A DNA stretch of 33,967 bases, taken from contig NZ_HE978620.1 of assembly GCF_000307225.1 (NCBI RefSeq), positions 88,304 through 122,270 of the forward strand, written 5' to 3'. Shown here in pieces: positions 1 through 8,419 of the stretch. A program made the translations under genes and the position numbers. The notes under the pieces were generated by a model. The model was not told where the DNA came from, made no database searches, and saw only the letters and a program-made list of their open reading frames with translations. Source of the DNA: Anaerococcus vaginalis. Its GTDB lineage: Bacteria > Bacillota > Clostridia > Tissierellales > Peptoniphilaceae. The number at the start of each line of letters is the position of its first letter. The stretch's first letter is position 1.

Positions 1-47
1 TGCTCTGAAATTTTTTAAAAAATTGATTTTTAATTTTATTTTTCTAG

Positions 48-974
48 CTATTTTTTATACTTATACAACCTTTGAGCTTCCTCAATTTCTCTAATCATAT
101 CCCTGCCCTTTAGCATTTTTTTGATATTTTTTACATCCAAAATCAAAACATCAGCTGCAATCAATTCATTTTTTGATTCTTCTTTTAAAAATGAAGTATT
201 TATAACCAGCAAGGGTCTTACCCTCTCATCTTTTAAATTTTTAAAATTATTAGCAAGCTTTCTTGCAAAACCCTTGTCTATATCTCTTTGAGATTTATAA
301 TTTCTAATTTCTATTGCATATCTTTTGTCATTTTTCTTTGCATATAAATCAAATTTGTTGCTTCTTTCAAAGGATTCTTTATAAACTTCAACCCTATATT
401 TAGTATTTTTCAAAGCTTTAGAAATCAATTTTTGGTTGGTCAAATCTTCATTTAACATCTTTAATGCATTTAAAAGATTTTTTGGTTTAATTTTAAAAAT
501 CGCAGTAGTTCTTGTTTGATCTTTTCCAATATTTTTTTCATCAAATCCAACCAAAAGATCATCAACAATATTAAATGAACCATGGGCTATGGCATTTCTA
601 ATATGTCTAAGCATAGATTCTGTTTTTGTTTCTCCATCGGATTGAGTTAGAATTAATTTTTGAGAATTTGTGCAAATTCTTTTTTTATATTCACAAGCAA
701 TTTCTTCATCAATTTTTTCTGTAAACAAACAATCTTCATCTCTCAAATCCATATAAGCCATAATTTCAATAAAAGTATAATGGTCATATTCCATATTTGA
801 AATCAATTCATTTGACTTTGATTGAATCGAAGAAATATCTGGAACATACCACAACAAATAAGCAAGAGCGGCCCGCATATCGCTTGACATTTTTATCGGA
901 ATTTCCTTGTGAATTATTGAATATTGTCTAGGATTTTTGCAATTATCTTTTTCAAATTTTTCTGTAAGTTCCAT
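48..974 (-). CDS. HEPN-domain protein with C-terminal restriction-endonuclease-like domain
   Basis: A 308-residue protein I do not recognise as a named family. The N-terminal half is helical and carries RNAIAHG at residues 126-132, which fits the Rx4-6H catalytic motif of HEPN ribonucleases (R126, H131). The C-terminal part (about 190-290) has an alternating strand/helix pattern: Asp209 in KFDLYAKK, then YAIEIRNYK (E222, R224), then PLLVINTSF and ADVLILDV. This resembles a PD-(D/E)xK nuclease core with Arg in place of the last Lys. HEPN proteins and PD-(D/E)xK nucleases are common in toxin and anti-phage systems, so a defence role is possible, but that is inference. The gene stands alone, with no antitoxin partner visible. 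The ATG is preceded by an A-rich AAAAGGAAAA ribosome site. The final TAG lies 47 bases from the window edge. Confidence 0.6.
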   Translation of the reverse strand: MELTEKFEKDNCKNPRQYSIIHKEIPIKMSSDMRAALAYLLWYVPDISSIQSKSNELISNMEYDHYTFIEIMAYMDLRDEDCLFTEKIDEEIACEYKKRICTNSQKLILTQSDGETKTESMLRHIRNAIAHGSFNIVDDLLVGFDEKNIGKDQTRTTAIFKIKPKNLLNALKMLNEDLTNQKLISKALKNTKYRVEVYKESFERSNKFDLYAKKNDKRYAIEIRNYKSQRDIDKGFARKLANNFKNLKDERVRPLLVINTSFLKEESKNELIAADVLILDVKNIKKMLKGRDMIREIEEAQRLYKYKK

Positions 975-1053
975 ATTTTTTTCCTTTTATTTTACTTTCT
1001 TTATAAATTTACCCATAAATTAAATAATTTATTTTACAAAAATTGAGCTTAAA

Positions 1054-1101
1054 AAAACTCTTATAGAATTAGTGAACAAAAATTAATTCTATAAGAGTTT
1101 T
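1054..1101 (-). terminator. Rho-independent terminator of the macro-domain gene
   Basis: A perfect 17-bp inverted repeat (1054-1070 with 1085-1101) with a 14-base loop lies 4 bases after the macro-domain stop codon. On the minus strand it is followed by a T run (A run at 1051-1057 on plus). The stem is AT-rich but long. Confidence 0.8.
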
Positions 1102-1105
1102 ATAA

Positions 1106-1597
1106 TTATCCCATAATTAAAGATAGGATATCTTTTCCAAAAGTTGAAAGATAAACTTCCATATCATTTTTTTCTAAAAATTCTTCGATTGTTTTTTTGC
1201 CAATAAAAAAGGCATCTTTTTCTGGAAATCCATAAATCCCTGCTGAAATTAATGGAAAAGCTATGGATTTTATTCCATTTTCCTTTGCAATTTTCAAAGA
1301 ATTTTTATAAGCATTGGATAAAATCTTTTCACATGCTTCCTTGTACATTTCATTATAAATTGGACCTACTGCATGAATTATATATTTTTGACAAAGATTA
1401 AAACCATCTGTAATTACAGCTTCCCCCGGCTTAATTGGAGATAATTTTTTACAAGCTTTTTTCAAATCATCTCTTCCAGCTTTTTGAAAAATTTGCCCAC
1501 AAATTCCTCCACCTTCAACTAAATCAACATTTGATGCATTTACAATTGCATCAACTTTTAATTTTAAAATATCTATTTCAACTACTTGTAATGCCAT
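1106..1597 (-). CDS. Macro-domain protein, probable O-acetyl-ADP-ribose deacetylase / ADP-ribosyl hydrolase
   Basis: A 163-residue stand-alone macro domain. Landmarks in order: DAIVNASN (16-23) for the adenine/ribose site, the glycine-rich EGGGICGQIFQKAG (28-41) for the pyrophosphate, IIHAVGPIY (73-81), and ISAGIYGFP (117-125), the second phosphate loop. These match MacroD/YmdB-type enzymes that hydrolyse ADP-ribose esters. The usual length is about 150-180 residues, so the gene is complete. The ATG is preceded by AAAGGAG at ideal spacing. It is monocistronic, with its own terminator. Macro domains reverse ADP-ribosylation or remove O-acetyl-ADP-ribose from sirtuin activity; no sirtuin or ADP-ribosyltransferase lies in this window, so the physiological substrate is unknown. 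Confidence 0.88.
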   Translation of the reverse strand: MALQVVEIDILKLKVDAIVNASNVDLVEGGGICGQIFQKAGRDDLKKACKKLSPIKPGEAVITDGFNLCQKYIIHAVGPIYNEMYKEACEKILSNAYKNSLKIAKENGIKSIAFPLISAGIYGFPEKDAFFIGKKTIEEFLEKNDMEVYLSTFGKDILSLIMG

Positions 1598-1691
1598 AAT
1601 AACTCCTTTGTAATATTATAACTTTAAAATAAAAAAAATCATATACTATATGCTTATAAAAATATTTTAAACTTAAAATTAAAATATTCAA

Positions 1692-1719
1692 TTTACAAGG
1701 CGAAATTTTATAGTATAAT
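1692..1719 (+). promoter_or_regulatory. Sigma-A type promoter of the DUF1232 gene
   Basis: TTTACA at 1692-1697 and TATAAT at 1714-1719 with a 16-base spacer. The leader to the ATG at 1778 is about 50 bases. Confidence 0.6.
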
Positions 1720-1777
1720 TAAAGCGAAAGTAAAAATAATTAATTTTTGTTTTTATAAAAGAAAGTAAGGGATAATA

Positions 1778-2050
1778 ATGAAAAATAAATTTTCAAATAT
1801 CATGAAATTTTTACCTATATATTTTAGGGCTATGAGAGATAAGAACACTCCAAAACTTGCAAAAATTTTGGGTCTTTTGGCAATATTTTATGCAATAATT
1901 CCAGCAGATATGATTAATGATATGATTCCATTTTTAGGAATTTTAGATGACGCTATAGTTCTACCATTTTTAATTTATCTAACAAGCAAAATGATTCCCA
2001 AATCTGTAATGGAAAAAGAAAAAATTCAATATATGGATCAGAAAAATTAA
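1778..2050 (+). CDS. DUF1232 (YkvA-family) small membrane protein
   Basis: A 90-residue protein with the DUF1232 signature: an IPADMINDMIPFLGILDDAIVLP-type stretch in which Asp44/Asp48, Pro51, Gly54 and the Asp-Asp pair near 57-58 fit the family's DxxPxxGxxDD pattern. Two hydrophobic segments (about 30-43 and 50-70) suggest a membrane hairpin. The function of YkvA proteins is not established. The start ATG has an AAGGGAT ribosome site 8 bases upstream, and the gene has its own promoter and terminator. Confidence 0.82.
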   Translation: MKNKFSNIMKFLPIYFRAMRDKNTPKLAKILGLLAIFYAIIPADMINDMIPFLGILDDAIVLPFLIYLTSKMIPKSVMEKEKIQYMDQKN

Positions 2051-2071
2051 AAAGACCCCGAGAGGTCTTTT
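2050..2071. terminator. Bidirectional terminator between the DUF1232 gene and the ABC permease
   Basis: AAAAGACC (2050-2057) pairs with GGTCTTTT (2064-2071) around a 6-base loop, with a T run on the plus side and an A run on the other. It sits between the stops of two convergent genes and serves both. Confidence 0.85.
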
Positions 2072-2072
2072 T

Positions 2073-3703
2073 TCATTGCTTAATTTTAAAAGTTTTTGGG
2101 GCAAATTTATATATTATAAAACTTGCAAATCCTACAAAAGCTATTATAAATATTGAAATTATTAAAATAAATTTCATCTCTTCCATCTTCATTGCCAAGG
2201 CTGGAAGTCCAAATATAAAAATATAATACAAAAATATATTCATTAAAACTAAAACTACAGATTTTTGTTTTCCTTCTTTATCAAAGGGTTGGATTATATA
2301 GTATTGAAACAAGGGCAAAACTGTAAAAAATATTGCATTTAAGAAAATATAAAAAATCGGCAAAATTAAATTTACATTAGTTTTTATCAAAAATTTTATA
2401 GCAAAGCCTGCATAAATTATAAACATAGCCCCCATAGGAATAGCCATAAGTTTAAAAATAGAAATAAATCTTAGCCAAAACATTGTTAACAAATTTTTAT
2501 CTTCCCTATAAAAATTGTAATATAAAAGCGATGAGTCACAATTTTTATAAAATGCCATTAAAATTATATCTTGTTTAAATAAAATATATGAAATTATTGG
2601 TATTGCATATATTAAAATTTTATATATTTCATTACTCTTCATTGTTAGGCTTGATAAAATAAAAAACACTGTAATCCCAAGAGCAAAAAAGATTGCTGTT
2701 TTTATTAAAGTTGGTTTTAAAAGATGTCTTTTGTGTCTTTTGAAAAATAATTTATTCAAATAAACAAAGCCTTCGCCTTTAATCTTTTCCTTTTTATTTA
2801 CATCTTTATTTTCAATTTTTACTACACCATCTTGAATATCTTTCGCATCTTTAACCGCAATTTTATATACATTTATTGTTTTTTCGATTATTCTGTCATA
2901 TCCCTTGAAATTTTTAAAATATTTCACTGTAAATGGAAATAAAATTAAATTAATCAAGAAAAATCCAAGGCTTAAAACTTTAAAATCAAGTTTTATTATT
3001 AAAACTAACAAACTTATCGCCAAATCCAAAATTAAAATCAAAATGATTTGTAAAAAAGGTCTATCTTCAAAAAAAGATTTTTCTTTTTTTCATATATTTT
3101 TGTCCAAAAACAAGTTATATTTATATTGTAAAAATAAAGTCCTAGGCTAAAGGCAAAAGTGTAAATCGGATTTATATTTGCAAAAATTTTTCCAAAAATC
3201 ACAAATCCCAAAGTTCTTCCAATAAAATTTAAAAATGGCTGCAAATACAAAAAGATGTACGCCAAATCATCTGGAAAAAAATTAAAATTTTTACTCAAAT
3301 CTGAAAATACATTTCCATTATCTGTTAGCATTGATGATGTAATCATATTTGTTATATAAAAAACAAAAGGAATACAAGTTAGAAGAACTGCACCTGGACT
3401 TAAATCAAAATTTTCCCTAAAAAACAAGGGAGATTTATCGGAAATGTCAAATAATAGCTTCAAAAAAGTTCTTGAAATAAAAATCGCAAAGCCAAAGGCT
3501 AAAATTGATTTAATAACCTGCCAAATTATAGAAAAAATAGGAATAAAAGTATTAAAAATTTCTTTTAAATCATAAAAATAATACTTATCTCCTAAGTGTT
3601 TTCCAATTAAAGGAATTTTTCTTATCCCATAAATCGCCCCATTAAAAACCTTGGTGATTTTTATTCTTTCAATTAAAAGAAACTTTGAAAAGTACTTATT
3701 CAT
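2073..3703 (-). pseudogene. ABC exporter permease, frameshifted
   Basis: Two overlapping reading pieces (3703 to 3038, and 3041 to 2073) together form one polytopic membrane protein of about 543 residues. The first piece carries several hydrophobic segments, then loses frame after YEKKKNLF. In the next frame the sequence reads FEDRPFLQIILILILDL and runs straight into the second piece, which has six or more further membrane segments. The break is at a run of seven T in the coding strand (plus 3069-3075); eight would restore one frame. The start at 3703 is chosen because AGGTG lies 6 bases upstream; GTG 3712 and ATG 3709 are alternatives. It overlaps the end of the ATPase gene, so the two form one exporter operon. 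The substrate is unknown. I call it frameshifted rather than two genes because the second piece has no ribosome site and the join is seamless. Confidence 0.7.
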
Positions 3704-4450
3704 TATCATCACCTAAATTTTCATTTTTCAAATTTATATCAATATCTTCAACATTTTTACTTGTCAAAAGCTTTATTATTTTGTCCTCAAAATCCTTATC
3801 TTCTGAAATTTTCTTATCAACTTTTTGTAAATTTTTATCATGGAGAAGGACAATATCATCGCAAATATCTTTTGCAAGTTGTAAAATATGTGTTGAAAAA
3901 ATAATTATATGGTCCTTGTGAATATCTCTAATTATTTTTTTCATTTCAAGTTGAACAACAACATCAAGACTTGTAAGAGGCTCATCCATCAAAATTACCT
4001 TAGGTCTTAAAATTAAAAACATAAGCATTTGAATTTTATTTTTCATACCTGTCGAATAATCTTGAATAAGCCTATCAGCATCTTCCATATCAAAATCAAT
4101 TAAAGAAAAATATTCCTCAATAGAAATCTCGTTTTTAATTATTTCCTTATTTGCCTCGATAAAAAATTTTATAAATTCTCGTCCTGTTAGAAATTTAGGA
4201 AGGTCTGGCTCTGCCACCATAAAAAAACATCCCTAAAATCAAGTTCTTTTTTTCCATTTTCATCAAGCAAAAAAATATTTCCAGAATCTTTTTTAATTTG
4301 CTCACTAATTAAAGAAAAAAGTGTAGTTTTTCCCGCCCCATTTCTTCCCAAAAGAGCATAAACAACCCCTTGGTCAAAGGTATAATCTATATTTTTTAAA
4401 ACTTCTTTTTTGCCAAAAGTTTTTGAAAGATTTTTTATTTCAAGTTTCAT
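3696..4450 (-). pseudogene. ABC transporter ATP-binding protein, frameshifted
   Basis: The N-terminal piece (4450 to 4187) holds the Walker A motif GRNGAGKTT. The C-terminal piece (up to 4220, stop at 3696) holds a weak signature QDYSTGMKNK, Walker B VILMDEP, the D-loop SLD, and the H-loop FSTH. Reading through plus 4221-4227, a run of seven A (T in the coding strand), with one extra base gives DVFFMVAEPDLPKFLTG and a continuous protein of about 251 residues, normal for the family. The substitution of TGM for the usual SGG in the signature motif is worth noting. The ATG has a perfect AAGGAGG site. It is the first gene of a two-gene exporter operon with the permease. As the sequence stands, neither half contains both Walker motifs, so no ATPase would form. 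Confidence 0.8.
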
Positions 4451-4490
4451 AAATCCTCCTTATTAATTTATTTAATTATAACAAAAAAAC

Positions 4491-4516
4491 AAAAAAAAGA
4501 AGCAAAATGCTTCTTT
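4491..4516 (-). terminator. Rho-independent terminator after pcp
   Basis: AAAGAAGCA (4496-4504) pairs with TGCTTCTTT (4508-4516) around a 3-base loop. An A run at 4491-4498 gives the U tract on the minus transcript. It lies 4 bases past the pcp stop. Confidence 0.85.
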
Positions 4517-4519
4517 AAA

Positions 4520-5161
4520 CTAAAAAATTTTCCCACCAGAAATTTTTACATCTTCTCCATCATAGTTAATTATTGTTTTTATGGCAATATTTATTGCTTT
4601 TAATGAATTTTCCAAATCCATTGAAGGAATATTTGTCTTATTTATAACTTGTTCTGGCAAATATGGAATGTGAATAAATCCTGCCCTTATGTTTTTATAT
4701 TTTTTTGCCAAATACAAGGCTTCATACATCAAATGATTACAAACAAAAGTTCCTGCTGAATTTGAAATTTCCGCTGGAATATTTTCTTTTTTTATCTCTT
4801 CAACTATTTTTTTAATTGGTAAGTTTGAAAAATAAGCATTTTCTCCGTCAATTCTTATTTTTTCATCAATTGGTTTTTCTCCTAAATTATCAAAAATTCT
4901 TGCATCGTCAATATTAATTGCAATTCTTTCAAGAGAAATAGCACTTCTTCCACCAGCTTGACCTATAGACAAAATTACATCTGGCCTTATTTTTTTAATA
5001 TTTTCTTCTAAAATTTCCCCAGATTTTTTGAAAACTGTTGGAATTTCTATTTTAAATATTTTAGCAGAATCAATTTTTTCATCAATTCTTTTCACAAGTT
5101 CAATTGATGGATTTATTTTATCATCTCCAAAAGGATCAAATCCTGTAAGCAAAATTTTCAT
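4520..5161 (-). CDS. pcp: Pyrrolidone-carboxylate peptidase (pyroglutamyl-peptidase I)
   Basis: A 213-residue cytosolic C15 cysteine peptidase that removes N-terminal pyroglutamate from peptides. It begins MKILLTGFDPFGDDKINPS, the family hallmark. The catalytic triad is visible as Glu in SLERIAIN, Cys in GTFVCNHLMY and His in FIHIPYLPEQ. I chose the ATG at 5161 over an upstream in-frame one at 5200 because family members begin here and AAAGGA lies just upstream. It overlaps the 3' end of the abgA-like gene by 26 bases, so the two are probably translated from one mRNA; both act in peptide or amino-acid conjugate salvage. Confidence 0.93.
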   Translation of the reverse strand: MKILLTGFDPFGDDKINPSIELVKRIDEKIDSAKIFKIEIPTVFKKSGEILEENIKKIRPDVILSIGQAGGRSAISLERIAINIDDARIFDNLGEKPIDEKIRIDGENAYFSNLPIKKIVEEIKKENIPAEISNSAGTFVCNHLMYEALYLAKKYKNIRAGFIHIPYLPEQVINKTNIPSMDLENSLKAINIAIKTIINYDGEDVKISGGKIF

Positions 5162-6442
5162 TTTTAATCCTTTCATAATCAATCTTATCAATTTTTTCAA
5201 TATATTTTACAAAATCAACCAAAAGATTAACTCCTCTTAGCATATCTTTTTCATTTATATCAAAATCTTCACTGTGGTGGCTGTCTTTTAAATTTGATCC
5301 CAAAATAAAATGAACAGTTTTTCCACCAGACTTTCTTACTTCATTTAATAAATAAGCAATATCTTCAGAGCCTTTTAATTCACCATCAATAACTTTATAA
5401 GATTTTTCCTCATAATATTTTCTTAAATTTTTTATAAAATCTTCATCATAAGGCACAAGAGAAGGGGCTTGTCCCTTAATTTCAATTTCAAAAGAACAAC
5501 CATAAGAAATTGCAGCTCCTTTTACAATCCTATTTACTCCTTCATATAAATAAGAAATAATCTCTTCTTTTTCTCCCCTAATTTCCATTTCAATTTTTGC
5601 CTTATTCGCGATAATATTTCTTCCACTTCCTGCATTTAATTTTCCTACATTAATTCTAGCATCACCCATAGAATGTTGGGCAAGACTATTAAAATTTAAA
5701 ACTGCACTTGATGCTGCAAGAAGCGCATTGCATCCTTTTTCTGGACTTGCTCCAGCGTGTGAGGCCTTGCCATAAAAAATAATATCAATTTTTTTAGTCG
5801 CAAGAAATCCATGACTTCCGACAACAATTTCGCCACTTTTTACATCCATACCAATGTGGAGTCCTGCCATATAATCAAAATTATCAATTATCGGATTATT
5901 CATCAAAGAATATGCTCCCCTTACTCCTTCTTCAGCTGGTTGAAAAATAAAAATAATTTTCCCCTTTAATTTTTCCTTGTTAGAAGAAAGAATTTTTGCA
6001 AGCTCAATTCCAATTGACATATGAGCATCATGACCACAAGCATGCATAGCAAAAGAATTTTTTGATGAAAAATTCAAAATATTTGGCAAATGCCCTGCCG
6101 AATCTGTTTCCGAAAGTTCATTTGCATCAATATCAAACCTAAATCCAATATTAGCTCCATCTTTTTTCGTATCTAAAACTGCAATTAGTCCAGTATAAGA
6201 ATCTAAAATTTCATCCTTTTTTCTATATCAGAAATTTCAATAGAATTTTTATAAGAATCTAGTACAGATTTTTCTGGAAGCCCCATTCTTTTATTAAAAT
6301 AAATTTCTTTTCCATAATAAAGATCAAGGTCATAATCCTTTAATTCTTCAATTATTTTTGCTGTTGTCAAAAATTCCATCCATGCAGGTTCTGCATATTT
6401 GTGAAAATGTCTTCTTAGCCTAATAAGATCTTCTTCAATCAT
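5136..6442 (-). pseudogene. M20 amidohydrolase, AbgA-like (p-aminobenzoyl-glutamate hydrolase subunit A), frameshifted
   Basis: The N-terminal 79-residue piece (6442 to 6203) begins RLRRHFHKYAEPAWMEF, typical of AbgA. After a run of six A in the coding strand (plus 6217-6222) the frame is lost. One extra base continues as KKDEILDSYTGLIAVLDTKK, then FRFDIDANELSETDSAGH, MHACGHDAHM (metal site), FQPAEEGVRGA (catalytic Glu and metal ligand), GLHIGMDV, the dimerisation domain KASHAGASPEKG and the C-terminal DSHHSEDFD metal ligand. The restored length is about 435 residues. The pattern fits AbgA of the p-aminobenzoyl-glutamate pathway better than generic hippurate hydrolases, but the partner AbgB and transporter AbgT are not here, so the substrate is uncertain. 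It is transcribed with pcp. The ribosome site is AAAGGA before ATG 6442. Confidence 0.82.
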
Positions 6443-6463
6443 AATAATTCCTTTTTTTCACAA

Positions 6464-6487
6464 AAAAATGAGCCTAGACTCATTTTT
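6464..6487 (-). terminator. Hairpin terminator after the alpha/beta hydrolase
   Basis: AAAAATGAG (6464-6472) pairs with CTCATTTTT (6479-6487) around a 6-base loop. It overlaps the hydrolase stop codon and is followed on the minus strand by a U-rich stretch. No clear promoter is visible before the abgA-like gene, so some read-through may feed abgA-pcp. Confidence 0.65.
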
Positions 6488-7487
6488 CAAAAAACATATC
6501 TATATCTTCAAAAACTTCCATCCTATTATCCTCATTTAAAACTTCATGTTTCATGTGGTCATAAGTTTTAAAATATAAGTTTTTATAACCAATAGAAGAT
6601 AAAATTTTCTTTGTATTCATTAAACCCTTCTCTCCACCAGTTACATCATCATCAACTCCATTTAAGGAAGCTATTTGTAAATTTTTATTTTTCAACTTAT
6701 ATTTTTTATTTTTATTTAGATCATTTACAAGAGAAAATAAACACACATTACTTCTTGCCAAAAATCCGCCCAAACGCATTGGATCATTATTTTTGATCCT
6801 TACATTTTCTTCATTATAAGAAATCCATGATGGATCTTTTGAAGAAATCCCAGAAAGTAAATCAAGAATATTTGATTTTCTTTTCTCACCCAAATAAAAT
6901 GTAAGAATATTTCCAATAAAAATTCCAAGACTTGCAATCGGAATGAAGCCTACAGTTCCAGTCAAAACTAATTTATCAATTGTATCATCATATTTTTGCA
7001 AATAATTTCTACAAATCAAAGAGCCCATAGAATGACCCAACATAAAAACTTTTTTGTCCTTGTAATACATTCTTATATATTTATTTATAACAAATTGGTC
7101 ATCAACAAGCTCATCTTTTTCTTTAATAAATCCAGATGGATGATTTTCAGAAATAGACTTTCCGTGTCCCCTGTTATCAGAAATTACAACAGCATATCCT
7201 CTTTCATTTAAAAATTTCACAAAATGTAAATAATTTAGGGAATGCTCAAGCATACCATGGACAATTTGAACAACAGCTTTTGGATTTTCGACATCAAAAC
7301 GGTTGGCATAAATATCAAAACCATCAGAATTTGTAAGAATTACCTTGCACCTATTATCCTTAATTAAACTTTCTTCTTTAATGAAAAATCTTGACCCATT
7401 TTTTAAATCAATATAAGTTTTTTTCCTATACAAATAATAAATTTGAGGAATAAAAATTAAAAATAAAAACAAAATAAAATATTTCAT
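6480..7487 (-). CDS. Alpha/beta hydrolase, monoacylglycerol lipase / lysophospholipase-like
   Basis: A 335-residue serine hydrolase. An N-terminal hydrophobic segment (about 2-19) probably anchors it to the membrane, with the catalytic domain outside or at the membrane face. Motifs in order: VVQIVHGMLEHSLNY (oxyanion loop), ISDNRGHGKS, and the nucleophile elbow MLGHSMGS with catalytic Ser. An acidic DDDV and a C-terminal YDHMKHEVLNE supply the likely Asp and His. This pattern is the monoglyceride lipase / PldB-like Hydrolase_4 group; the natural ester substrate cannot be read from sequence. The ATG has AAGGGGAT upstream, which overlaps the end of the cold-shock gene. It is the last gene of the valS transcript. 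Confidence 0.85.
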   Translation of the reverse strand: MKYFILFLFLIFIPQIYYLYRKKTYIDLKNGSRFFIKEESLIKDNRCKVILTNSDGFDIYANRFDVENPKAVVQIVHGMLEHSLNYLHFVKFLNERGYAVVISDNRGHGKSISENHPSGFIKEKDELVDDQFVINKYIRMYYKDKKVFMLGHSMGSLICRNYLQKYDDTIDKLVLTGTVGFIPIASLGIFIGNILTFYLGEKRKSNILDLLSGISSKDPSWISYNEENVRIKNNDPMRLGGFLARSNVCLFSLVNDLNKNKKYKLKNKNLQIASLNGVDDDVTGGEKGLMNTKKILSSIGYKNLYFKTYDHMKHEVLNEDNRMEVFEDIDMFFEK

Positions 7488-7488
7488 C

Positions 7489-7688
7489 TTATCCCCTTTT
7501 TTTTACATTGAAGGCAGTATCTCCCCTGCCCAAATCTTTCACATCAAATTCAACATTCGCACCATTTTCAATAGTTTTATAATCCTTATCAGAAATTATT
7601 TCAGAATAATGAAAAAAATAGTCGCCACTTTCTGATTCTATAAAACCATATCCTTTTTTTCATCAAAAAATTTAACTTTTCCTTCCAT
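7489..7688 (-). pseudogene. Cold-shock domain protein, frameshifted
   Basis: A small gene with AAAAGGAG before its ATG, that site lying inside the methyltransferase stop region. It reads MEGKVKFFDEKKD and then hits a stop. Adding one base to the run of seven A (plus 7654-7660) gives KKGYGFIESESGDYFFHYSEI, with both RNA-binding motifs (KGYGFI and YFFHYS), and continues to DTAFNVKKRG. The restored length is 66 residues, exactly a CspA-type protein. CSPs bind single-stranded RNA/DNA and melt mRNA structure. Its stop codon TAA (7489-7491) lies within a few bases of the hydrolase start, so the genes are coupled. The lesion removes nearly the whole domain if real. Confidence 0.8.
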
Positions 7689-7690
7689 TT

Positions 7691-8419
7691 TCACTCCTTT
7701 TTAGCCTTAAATAAAATCCTCAAAGTATTACCCTTAACTTTTTCCATATCATCTTCATCAAATATTTCAATATCAGAAAAATTATTTTCCCTTAAAATTT
7801 TTTTCATAAAATCTACAGAATAAATCCTTTCGACTTGATTTTCAATTATCCTTTGATATCTTCCATCATCATTTTCAACAAAAAAATTTAGTTCCATATC
7901 AATAATATCATCGGTTTTAATATTATCCCAAGTATAAAAAATATCCTCATACTCATAAATATAAGAATTTGAACCAAAAACTTCTTCCATTTTATATTCA
8001 GAATTTATATCGAAAATCAAAAGTCCACCCTTTTTCAAATTTTTATAAGAATTTTCCATCAATTTTTTTAAATCATTTTCATCCAAAATATAATTTATAG
8101 AATCAAGTAATATTACAATCAAATCATAGGAATTTTCATTTTGAAAATCAACCATATCATACTTATACAAAGATACACTCTCATCTTGAAACTTTTTTGA
8201 AAAAACTTCAAGCATGGAGTTTGACAAATCCAAGGCATCAATTTTTTCAAAAAAATCAAAAAAATGATTGGTTAGCATGCCTGTTCCGCATGCTAACTCC
8301 AACATTTTTTCTCTTTTTATATTATTCTTTTTGACCAAATTTTTGATATTATCTGCATATTTTTCATAATCAAGGTCAAAAGATAATTTATCATAAATAT
8401 AGGCAAAATCTTTATACAT
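7691..8419 (-). CDS. Class I SAM-dependent methyltransferase
   Basis: A 242-residue methyltransferase. Motif I is LELACGTGML (about 42-51), the acidic loop is IDALDLSNSML, and motif II/III is YDLIVILLDSINYI followed by LKKGGLLIFDIN. The fold and size fit Methyltransf_25/11-type small-molecule or tRNA-associated enzymes; the substrate is not deducible. The start codon overlaps the valS stop (TAATG), so it is translationally coupled to valS and falls under the same T-box control. The cold-shock gene starts 2 bases after it ends. Confidence 0.88.
   Translation of the reverse strand: MYKDFAYIYDKLSFDLDYEKYADNIKNLVKKNNIKREKMLELACGTGMLTNHFFDFFEKIDALDLSNSMLEVFSKKFQDESVSLYKYDMVDFQNENSYDLIVILLDSINYILDENDLKKLMENSYKNLKKGGLLIFDINSEYKMEEVFGSNSYIYEYEDIFYTWDNIKTDDIIDMELNFFVENDDGRYQRIIENQVERIYSVDFMKKILRENNFSDIEIFDEDDMEKVKGNTLRILFKAKKE

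Noticed and set aside
9-24. Perfect A/T palindrome at the window start as a terminator of the HEPN gene
   Set aside because: It is made only of A and T with no loop and lies at the edge; too weak to call.
2905-3150. Plus-strand open frame opposite the permease gene
   Set aside because: Lys/Ile/Leu-rich, no ribosome site, wholly antisense to the permease coding frame.
2073-3712. Two separate permease genes in the ABC operon
   Set aside because: The second piece has no ribosome site and its frame reads seamlessly back into the first piece across a T7 run, so one frameshifted gene explains both.
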